Source: Euglena gracilis
Taxonomy: Eukaryota > Euglenida > Euglenophyceae > Euglenales
Length of the DNA: 64,000 bases
Assembly (NCBI GenBank): GCA_039621445.1
Contig: CP154957.1
Span: 10,844,409-10,908,408, forward strand
Direction: 5' to 3'
Shown here: positions 52,486-64,000 of the stretch, piece after piece
How positions within the stretch are numbered: position 1 is the stretch's first letter
Layout of the letters: each line of letters starts with the position of its first letter
The notes under the pieces: generated by a model
What the model was told of the DNA's origin: nothing
Seen by the model: only the letters and a program-made list of their open reading frames with translations
Database searches by the model: none
Made by a program: the position numbers and the translations under genes

Positions 52486-52790
52486 GTGGAATATTCAGGA
52501 ACATTCTCCCTCCCAATGGACAAAAAACATCACAGCACTCGGGGGCGCGGTGGGGAATTCTGTCGTGTGGAGATGTGGAATCCAACCCGGGCCCAGCCTC
52601 GCAACCCGACGTTCACATTAACAGGACCCCGCAAGGGCTTCTTGATGGCCACCGCCGCTGCCCCACCCACCTTTGCACCTTTGTGGGAGACAACATCCCA
52701 AGACGGAACGAACTTGCAACAGCTCCTGATGAGTCTCATGGAAAAACCGCAAGCAGATCCCCAAATAGCACGTGATGGAGCTTTGGCAGG
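52486..52790 (+). pseudogene. N-terminal remnant of another 2A-bearing element
   Basis: In the frame that reads ARWGILSCGDVESNPGP (2A motif at 52566-52595) the sequence is open upstream for at least 40 codons and downstream to 52775. The next phase carries a more protein-like stretch (PTFAPLWETTSQDGTNL, LLMSLMEKPQADPQIARDG), suggesting a one-base shift near 52630. It is cut at 52788 by a poly-G element. By analogy with LINE-2 this is probably the start of a LINE polyprotein, but no RT follows. Confidence 0.55.
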
Positions 52791-52915
52791 GGGGGGGAGG
52801 GGGGGTCCCGAGGTCAGTTTTTTTTGCATTTTTTGGCATTTTTTGCACTTTTTGCTGTACTGTCTCAACACAGGGGGGGGGAGGGTCCTGGGTTCCCAAC
52901 TGTACTGCCAACCCC
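52788..52915. mobile_element. Short poly-G element with GGCAG ends
   Basis: TTGGCAGGGGGGG on the left and CCAACTGTACTGCCAACCCCC on the right. The interior GCTGTACTGTCTCAACAC and TTGCATTTTTTGGCA match 10580-10650 in reverse complement. It ends the 2A-bearing remnant. Confidence 0.5.
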
Positions 52916-53045
52916 CCTGAAAAATTGGCAAAAAATACATCCCAGCGGTCCATCCCAGCGGTTGCCGAGGTGTAGGCTTTGCTTTTACGCCGGCTCAATG
53001 ACCAAGGTTCTAGTGGGCCTAAACCTTAAACCTAAACCTTAAAAC

Positions 53046-53145
53046 CTAGTGGGCGTTTTTTTTGTTTTTTATTATTAGAATTGTTAGAATTAAAAAACAA
53101 AAACAAATAAACAACGTCAAAAAAAAAAAACTGGCCGGCCCATTG
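53046..53145. repeat. Copy of the TAGTGGGC MITE right part
   Basis: CTAGTGGGCGTTTTTTTTG through AACAACGTCAAAAAAA to GGCCCA resembles 36371-36468. Just before it, CCTAAACCTTAAACCTAAAC is a short telomere-like direct repeat. From 53146 to 53845 no gene is recognised. Confidence 0.5.
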
Positions 53146-53844
53146 TGCTCCAAAATTCATTGAATCCGGGGAACAAACTTGCTTCCCTAGAACGAACGTT
53201 CCAATGCCTCCGGCTTTCTTGTAAAACACTGCCGCACCATTTCAGGTGGTTTTCAGCAAATATTGGCGCCCAACACCGCATTGCAACCCCCACTTCGGCA
53301 CAAAGTTGTTGCCCCTGGGACAAAGCGTCCGCTTTTTCTTGTGGAATATCAAGAAAGACACTCCACATCCACCGTGAATTTTGTCAGTCATCCAATTTTT
53401 CGATGACGCAATTTTTGTGGTCCAGAGCTTTTTGAAAATCCTGCAAAGGGCCCAAACTACCCCGTGCAGTCTTTTCCTGACCACCCCTGGCGCTCGGTTT
53501 CTTGGTAAAAGTGTCCCCAAAGAGGGCGGTGTCGGGCGCATCACTTTGAGGCTCCAAGGCGGCCCCCAACCCTGCCAAAAATTGGGCACTGGCTGGCGGG
53601 CAGAGCGTTGCGGATTACAACGGCGAGAGAACCGCCCATCATCGAGCTAAAGAAAGCCTAAAGGAGAACACAAATAGGTCGGTTTCTAAGTCGTACCTGG
53701 CCCAAAGGGGGGGGAACGCCAGGGTTGACGTTTTTTTGTTTTTTAACATTTTTTTTTAAAAAAATGCAAAAAAAACATGTTTTTTTGAAAAAGCAAAAAT
53801 TGACCTTTTTCCTTGCGAAATCGCCATTTTTTGAGGAAAAATTT

Positions 53845-54170
53845 TCGGGGGTGGTTCGGGTCATGGGGGGGGGGGGTCACGGGGGAACACCACGTTTTCG
53901 GTGGCCAAATTAGGAATCACCGAAAACGAATTTTTGGGGAAAATCCTTTTTAGGCTCCAAATTAGGAATCCCCCAACTTAAAATTAGTATTTTGAGCCCA
54001 AATCAGGCATCACCATTCCAAATTTTGCAAAATTTATGCCTCAAAATTATGAATCTACCTGAACATTTTGTCAAATTAGGGATCACCGGCCAAGTTTTTT
54101 TCAGAAAAAAATTGGCCGAAAAGGGTCTTAGGTCGGGTCGGAGGGGGGGAGTCACGGGGAATACCCCTCT
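53845..54170 (+). repeat. Dispersed repeat, partner of 10.19-10.57 kb
   Basis: It contains GGTGGTTCGGGTCATGGGG, GGGGAACACCACGTTTTCGG, AAATTAGGAATCACCGAAAA and CAAATTAGGGATCACCGGCC in the same order as at 10.2 kb. Its own tandem GTCACGG part is shorter. Confidence 0.65.
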
Positions 54171-54708
54171 AAAGTTTTTTTATGTGTGAAAATATTTCCA
54201 AATCTGTGTTTTCTGGTGCAAAAAATCATGCTTTCAACCCAAAAAAAAACAAAAAAAATGAATGCTGCAGAAATAAAAAATAAACTTTTTTTCTAAAAAA
54301 AACATTGCAAAAAATTTCCCCCCCCCAAACCCTCCATGACGTTTTTTTTGTTTTTTTTAAAAAAACATTTTTTTAAAAAAACATTTTTTTAAAAAAAACA
54401 TGTTTCTTTTGTTTCAAAAAAAAACAAGCCATCAACCTTGCATGCGGGGAGTATTAATTTGGTTATTTTGCGAAAGAAAGAGTTTTTTTTCTTCAAGGTT
54501 TTAAAATTTTCATTGCGAGTTCAAATAGAAAAAATGCTGTAATTTTAGGAACTATTATGTGCATGGATGGAGATGGATGCAAGCAATGGAGAGACATCAT
54601 GGGAGTGAAACAGCGGCATCAAAGGGGAGCCTTGGGCTCCTTAGGTGGGCAGTGTCTGGAATTTGGTGGTCTCTCGGGGGATCTATGCCTCTTCTTCCAC
54701 CCAAAGTG

Positions 54709-54918
54709 GGTTACCCTCACCCCTCAAAGTGTCCCCCCCCAGAGTGACCAAAATTTTTTGGCAAATTTGGTAACCCTCCCTCAAAGTGGCCACTTTCTTT
54801 TGGCGCCGAAGCCCAAAAATTGACCCCCCCCCCCAAAGTGACCCCTCCCCCAGAGTGGCTGTTTTGGGGTCCCATGGTGCCTGAAGGGTGGCCACTTTGG
54901 GGGGGGGTGAGGGTAACC
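54709..54918. mobile_element. Inverted-repeat element, ends GGTTACCCTCACCCC
   Basis: Perfect 15-bp terminal inverted repeats enclose mirrored AAAGTG cores and C runs (CCTCAAAGTGGCCACTTT, CCCAAAGTGACCC, GGGTGGCCACTTTGGG). It is like the poly-C elements in design. The TSD is not resolved. Confidence 0.65.
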
Positions 54919-55321
54919 CATTTCTTGGTGACCAACGCCCTGCAGGCGGCCGGACCCTGGGAACAAAGCAAGGCTGGAGCTTTTCGTTGCCCCTGTCCCC
55001 CTTCCCCCGTGTCGCCCCCGGTGTCCCCCCCCCCGTGTCCCAGGCCACGGACTTCCTTTCTTTGCCTGCCTTGGAAACACCATTTTGAAAAACCGGAAGC
55101 AAAGAAAAACACCCAATAATCCGAGATTTTGAGGCAAAAAATGTCCCGAAATTCCACCTGTTCCCCCTCCCCCCCGTGTCCCCTCATGTCCCGGCCCACC
55201 CCCTTTCATTGAAACGTTTTCCAAAGTTCGATTTGTTTTTGCTCCATTAAACTCCAACCCAACAGCATTGCCATTCCTCCATAATGATGATATTCTTGAG
55301 GTTACGGGTGAAGTATTCAGG

Positions 55322-55780
55322 GGATTTCTTAAGCCGGGGTCCCCCCCCCCCCCCCCCCCCCCGGGGGGTCCAGCCAGCCAGCCAGCTCAAATCCAGCCAG
55401 CAGCCCAAATTCGGGCTGGGAGCCCCCCCCCCCGGGTCGAGTGAAATAAAGTCGGGTCTAGACCGGCCAGAGGCCGGGCCAGCCAGACGCGGGCTGGCCA
55501 GCCAACTGGTCTGCCCAGGTCACCTATCCCTGCATTTTTTCCCCTCACCACAGCTTGCTTCATCACAGCCCCCCAGCCTTGATCTAGCTCCATCCACCAA
55601 AAATGTCGAAAATGGCAATTTTTTTGGAAAATTTTGTTTTTCACCGACCCTGCCCAGCCCAGCCCCCTCCAGCCCCAGAGCTCCTCCCCCACCCCCCCCC
55701 CCCCCCGGGGGGGGCCGCCCCCCAGCTCAAATCCAGCCAGCCGGAGGCTGGACCCCCCCGGGGGGGATCCTTAAGAAATC
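55322..55780. mobile_element. Inverted-repeat element with CTTAAG ends
   Basis: The left end is GGATTTCTTAAGCCGGGGTC and the right end GATCCTTAAGAAATCCCC. It contains long C and G runs and GCTGGCTGG repeats. It is the uninterrupted homologue of the element around 8.1-9.3 kb. Confidence 0.65.
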
Positions 55781-58382
<2,602 letters not shown>

Positions 58383-58763
58383 TGTTGCACGAATTTATTT
58401 CATGGAAAACATGGTTCTCATCTGTCAGTCCACTCCCGCAGAAAAGTGCATTATGGGGAGCTCTTAAAGGAATTTTTGTGTTGCATTTTTGTCATTTTAT
58501 GTTTATTTGCATTTATTTGTAAATAATTTTATTTGTGTTTTTTGTGTGTGTCGAGTTTGGTGGGTAGTTATGCAAACATCTCACATCCCCCTTCCAGAGG
58601 CAGAAGAGCCTGTGAAGGAGGATGAGAGCGCAGATGCAATGTACATGCTTCAAAGAGAGGACAGTCTGCTTGCCAGAGCCAAAGCCACCCTTTTGAGGAC
58701 ATCTCTTCCAGGGGATTGTTTCGCCCTATGGAAAACATTGAATATCAATGGGATCAGGAATCT

Positions 58764-59290
<527 letters not shown>

Positions 59291-59374
59291 GTGTAATACA
59301 AAATTTCTATCATAAATATAAATTGAATATGTGCACATAAAACAATGTATAATATAATATTTATATAACATAAC

Positions 59375-59745
59375 CCCCCCCCCCAAATAACGGGGCGGGG
59401 TGACCCATTACTGGCACCATTATTTCGACCTTCCCCTGCCCCGTTATTCGGGCACTACTCATCATCATCAAACATTGGATTTCGCCCCAAGTTGTACCTC
59501 CCCTGGGGGATAACTGGTAAATCCCTGCCATACACACAAATATGTGTTCATGTTTGTATACATATGTACAGATGCATGTGCTCGCAGCAGGCAAGCGTTG
59601 CGGAATATTTTCGTCCTCGTTAACTTCTTGGACCAAAAAATCTGAGGGTGCCCCGTTATTGGAACCATCTTTTTCGGCCTGCCCCCTGTTATTTGGGCAC
59701 TGCCCACTCAAAGGGCACTGCCCCGTTATTTGAGGGGGTTTTGTA
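59375..59745. mobile_element. Poly-C element with AAATAACGGGG termini
   Basis: CCCCCAAATAACGGGGCGGG on the left and GCCCCGTTATTTGAGGGGG on the right, with repeated CCCGTTATTTGGGCAC inside. It resembles the other poly-C elements; borders are approximate. From 59746 to 62950 I see no gene, only scattered C/G hairpins. Confidence 0.5.
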
Positions 59746-62700
59746 TAAATATAGTAAAATATATACAGATATAAAACGATCGAAAATCGCCCAAAGCCTT
59801 CCATATTTTTCCGTCCAACCAACAAGTCCCTGCCCGCATCCTTGGGATGGCACTGGCAACGGCCATTCTCTCAACCCCTGGGAGTCAGGGAGCCCCCCGC
59901 CGGAGGCAATTGCCACCGTGGAGCAGAGGCCCCACAGTTTGGCACTGATGCAGGTCGCCACCTCCGCCGGGTACCATGGCAGCGCCGCATGTGCACCGGT
60001 GCTGAATGCTTCAGAAGACAACAGTTTTTTTTATATACCAATATTCATTCAGCACATATTTTCATTGGTGCCACACTACACCACAAATTAAAGCTTTTTT
60101 TATGTCCGTGAGCTGCCAAATCCTCCGCATTGCCATTTGATCGAGTATGCAAGGCACTGCTGCGCACCTTTTTCCCCAACAAGAAAGTTAAAAAAAACAG
60201 CTCAAAAAAACGAAACCCGAGTGCAGGAAGCCACTGTTCAGAAAGCGGCGTGAACGCTGGGGTTTCAGCAGCGGCGCGAGTCCGCCCAATGACCGGCTGG
60301 CCACCACCACCGCTGCCCACCCCTCCGACGCACACGCCCTCCCGCGCCGAACGTCCTCACCATAGATTCACTGAACATCTCCATGACCTATGACCCGCCT
60401 CTGGGGGGGAGCAGTTTTCTGTGTTGGGGCTGGACCCCCCCTCTCGGTCGGGTGTGCCAGGGGTTAGTTTGGCCCGGTTTTGCCAGATTTTTTCTAAAGG
60501 ATTTCTGGCCAATTTTGGTGGGTGGGTTGAGCTGGAGTGTGAGTGGTTTTTTTAAAAAAAACAGAGTGGACGGGTGGGTTTCGGCGCGGGAAAAGTGCCC
60601 CCCCCCCCCGGGGCCACTGAGTGAACCTATGGTCCCACCCCATCGGGGCTGGGCACAGCTGGGCCTCCCCACCAGCTGCGTCGCCCGACCCACCGCCCGA
60701 CTATGTCATTGTCCCGCAGCTGACTGGCCCCTCGATGGTCGCGGTGCTCTCCCCGCCCGTCACCCACCTGTTGGGGCCTGCGAAAGCCCAGATGGCGCCA
60801 CCTGCTCCAACATGGCTTTGGTGTTGCGAATCATCGTGCGTGTGTTGACAGTTGTCAACAGCTTTTTTTTTGCCGAAAGAATTTTCAAAAAACTTTATTC
60901 TCTTTTGGTGTTCATCATAAATAATATATCCTTGAACAAACCAACGCGTAAATATTCATTGCTGCTTGCCGACCAAAATGGAAACTGCAGGGCACCCCAC
61001 CGTTCGCCGATGTCAAAAGGAGAAACACCGATTGCCATCAGAGTTTGCAAAAAACCTGTCCCTTCGGCTTTTGGTTTCCTTCCTGTGGCCATCACCAAAG
61101 TCTTTTGTCATCGTCCCTATCGGCTAGTTCAAGGCGCCGCTCATCCGATGCCAGCAGAAAACCTCGTGCCAAGGTGTGCCTCATTCTCATTGCTTCCCTC
61201 CCAGGACCAGGCCACTCCCCCCCCCCGGGGTGAGTGACAGGGGGTTTTTAGGGGTCAACTTTTTATGATTTCTGCCCAAAAAAATCTTTTGCAAAAAACC
61301 TTCCCACGGGACGACCCAAGGCCCCAAAGATCAATTTTTGGCAGTGAACAAAACTTGTCACTAAAAATGCCTTTGGAATTGAATAATCGGTAAAATTGAA
61401 AAGGGAAAATCACCATTTTGGGTCATTTTCACAGTTTTTTTGGGGGGTTCCCCCGAAAACCCTGGCGAGGTCTTATTTTTTGGGGGGGTCTAAATAGGGA
61501 TTTTTGCTGAAAATTGGCAAGGGGGTCTTATTTGGGGGGATTATTTACCCTCTCCATGTGGCTATTTTTGTTTTTTGTTTTAAGATTTGTTTTTCAAAAT
61601 TTTCACACAATGCAAAATGCAAAATGTGTTTTCATGCAAAGGGATGAATAAATTTTCGCAGATGAATTGGGGGTTAAAAAGTCGTCAAAACCACCGTTTG
61701 CACAGTACATTATTTGTAGCCAAATCGGCTACCGAAAAGTCAACTGGCCATCTGTCTATTCTTTAAGGGTTCGCATCACCCCTCGGGGCGGGGGGTGGCC
61801 TGCAGCTTTGACCAGCGGAAATCCCAGGGGGGGGGTCTGCTAGCATGGCCAGCTGGTGGAATTTTTTTTCCCAGTGACTGGTACGAAGCGCCGAAATTTT
61901 TTTTGGGACCCCCAAAACTTATCAAAAATCTTTGGATTGTATTTTTGGGATTTTCTTTGGAACAAAATCAGCCAAGAAATGCATTAAAAACCTTATTTCC
62001 ACCTCGGCGCGCAGCGCTGGAGGATTTTTTTTTCCAGTCAGGGGAACCCCGGATCCCCCCCCCCCCTGGGAGGAGGGGGGTCTCCCCCCAGGGTCCTCAA
62101 GCAACAGCCTGTCGGCCACCTCTCGGTGGACAAGCCAGGAACCCCACCCTCTAATTCAGGACCCGTCTTGATATTCACCAAAAAAAATTTGGTACCGTTT
62201 TTTTGCACCTTGCGAAGAATTAATCGAGGAACAGTGGGATGCTGGGTCTGGTTCTTGAGGAAATTCTATTTGAATGGTGATGCAATTTGGGCAGATGATT
62301 GGGGGGATTGGTGGTTGTGGTTCTTTTTTTGCCTTTTCTTTTGGTTTATTCTCCCAGCCTTCATCTCCAAACATGTAGCAACTGAGTCACTGCTTCTTCC
62401 TGATATCCGCGTGTTGTGTGCAGACTTGAGCCTTCTGACAGTCAGCAATCGGGGGTTTGCCTTTTTTTTGAGATATATTGCCTTCCCACCACTTCTTCCA
62501 CGTGATATTACCCGAACCGCATTTTGCTTGTTTTCCTTTTTTCTTCCCCTTCCGTGGGTTTTTTTTTGAATGAGCAGTTGAGTGTGTCCGCGCAGGGAAG
62601 GAGTGGTCTGCAAGGGACCAGATTTTTTAAAGAAAAACTCCCCCAGTCAGAAAGCCGGTGCAGGGACCGTCCAGGGCTCCAACGGGTTTGGAAGACTGAA

Positions 62701-62954
62701 CTCCACGCATGCTGCCCGCCTTTGCCCCCCCGGGGTCGACCTGATTTGCACACCGCAAAATTCTCGCAATATTATGTATGCACATATATATGTAAATATA
62801 TAATTACATATATGTTATATATGTGCAGATATAATTATGTATAATTATATATATGTATATATAATTTATATATATATATATATACATGTATATGTGTGTA
62901 TATATAATTATATATATGCATATATATGTGTGTGTATATATATGTGTATATATA

Positions 62955-63228
62955 TGGCAGCCATAATCTACATGCCCCCCCCCCGGGGGGGCATGTAGAT
63001 TATCCAGGGGGTCAAAATAGTTTTTTTGCATTAATGATGGAATAGGGTTAGGTGCGCGACTTAAGGTTAGGTAACTTATAGACGGGTGTTCGGTGTACAA
63101 GTTAGGCCTAACCCTAAGCCTAAGTCCCTCACCTAAACCTATTCCATCATTAACGCAAAAAAAGTGCCCCCCCCCCCCGACACCACATGGACCACCCCCC
63201 CGGGGGGCCCATGTAGATTATGGCTGCC

Positions 63229-63229
<1 letters not shown>
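62955..63229. mobile_element. Inverted-repeat element in AT microsatellite, TSD TA
   Basis: The left end TGGCAGCCATAATCTACATG and the right end CATGTAGATTATGGCTGCCA are perfect inverted repeats. They are followed inward by C/G runs and a second mirrored pair (TTAATGATGGAATAGGGTTA / ACCTATTCCATCATTAACGC). TA flanks it within (TA)n on both sides. Confidence 0.75.
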
Positions 63230-63266
<37 letters not shown>

Positions 63267-63316
63267 GTATATATATGTATATATATGTATTTCATTTGCA
63301 GCCCTTTTTTTGGCGA

Positions 63317-63667
63317 TTTTGGGGCCGAGTGTGGTGGGCCCCATTCCGCCCACCTCCAGTCCCGCCCGCATCACAGGCTGCGAAGGCCAAGCCCGGCCCC
63401 GGGGACGCCACCGGCCGGCCACCCGCCGCTGCCGACGGCCTGGCCGCCGCCTCCCGGCCGGGCAAGGCGGGCCAACGGGCAGGACCCACCCCCGGCGCTG
63501 TGCTGCCTGTGTCCCGAGAGCTGGAGGTGGACGCCCACGTGTCCGCGGCGTATGGGGGTGTGGGGCTGGCCCAGCCGCGGAGGTCGTCGCTCACCCCTGC
63601 ACAGGGCGTAGCCTTTTGCAAGTGTGGCGGGTACCACCAAGTGTGCGGACCTCGCAATTTGTGTTGA
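63317..63667 (+). CDS. GC-rich Ala/Pro/Gly frame, unrecognised
   Basis: The local GC content rises sharply and one plus frame stays open: PVPPASQAAKAKPGPGDATG through LPVSRELEVDAHVSAAYGGV to FCKCGGYHQVCGPRNLC and a stop. The C-terminal Cys/His cluster could bind zinc. Frames on both strands are open because of composition, so this may not be coding. No start can be chosen and no family is recognised. Confidence 0.25.
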   Translation, partial: FWGRVWWAPFRPPPVPPASQAAKAKPGPGDATGRPPAAADGLAAASRPGKAGQRAGPTPGAVLPVSRELEVDAHVSAAYGGVGLAQPRRSSLTPAQGVAFCKCGGYHQVCGPRNLC

Positions 63668-64000
63668 TATCCCCCCGTGGCAGTGAAGTTTGTCATTGCA
63701 GTGCCCCTACCGCTTTGCACGGCCTTCCGGCACCGGAGTGCCTTGGCCAAACCTGGCACTTTGGCCATGTGCTCCCCTTGGTGGACGGATCTGGATGCCT
63801 CCCTGGGGTGGGTTCGGCCTCGCCTTAAAAAAATTCAGCCTGGCCATATGGGTCACTGGAGTCATTGCATTTTCATGTCACACACCACATCTGGCATCAT
63901 TACGCATTTCACCGTCTTTGGCATCACCACAGGTTGAGGAACACAACAACTGACATTAACACACTCCATTGGTGGAGGGTGACTGCTTTTCGCTCAATCC

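Overview
This is nuclear DNA of a eukaryote, almost certainly a gene-poor, repeat-rich region. Evidence: non-LTR and LTR retrotransposons, many small inverted-repeat DNA transposons with target-site duplications (TSDs), long microsatellites, tRNA-like Pol III promoter sequences, and no bacterial operons or ribosome-binding sites. Long G/C homopolymers inside hairpin elements and an abundance of RLE-type (R2-like) LINEs would fit a protist or alga. The sequence does not settle which lineage, and I found no conserved housekeeping gene.

Layout. 1-11.4 kb: intergenic DNA with poly-C hairpins, minisatellite and a 1-kb palindromic mobile unit. 11.4-16.9 kb: the 3' end of an RLE LINE (LINE-5, minus strand), split by a 4.4-kb hAT-like element that itself holds nested elements, and by a TA-flanked poly-C element. 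17-21 kb: inverted repeat pair, tRNA-like sequence, minisatellite, LINE 3' end. 21.0-24.06 kb: 5'-truncated LINE-1 (minus) with a long intact RT-endonuclease frame. 24.06-29.28 kb: apparently full-length LINE-2 (minus), with a perfect 12-bp TSD, A-tail, decamer array and an intact 1200-codon ORF. That ORF starts with a 2A ribosome-skipping motif. 29.5-31.3 kb: an unrecognised plus-strand reading frame broken by three small inverted-repeat elements. 31.8-32.2 kb: solo LTR. 32.3-35.6 kb: a set of elements nested inside one another, with a 169-aa ORF between palindrome arrays at the core. 36.6-43.7 kb: LINE-3 (minus), cut into seven pieces by six insertions. 43.8-49.57 kb: a decayed Ty3-like LTR element (minus) with 5' LTR, primer-binding site, gag with zinc knuckles and retropepsin. 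49.7-50.5 kb: LINE-4 3' fragment (plus). 52.4-52.8 kb: a second 2A motif in an element remnant. 53-64 kb: intergenic DNA with dispersed repeats and a 1-kb microsatellite tract.

The insertions can be ordered by TSDs. At least seven hAT-like elements have 8-bp TSDs, four members of another family have 4-bp TSDs, and four poly-C or related elements have TA dinucleotide TSDs. None encodes a recognisable transposase, so all would depend on enzymes encoded elsewhere. The clearest unusual signal is the 2A motif on an RLE-type LINE. To my knowledge 2A in LINEs has been described for APE-type and trypanosomatid elements; this is from memory and unchecked.
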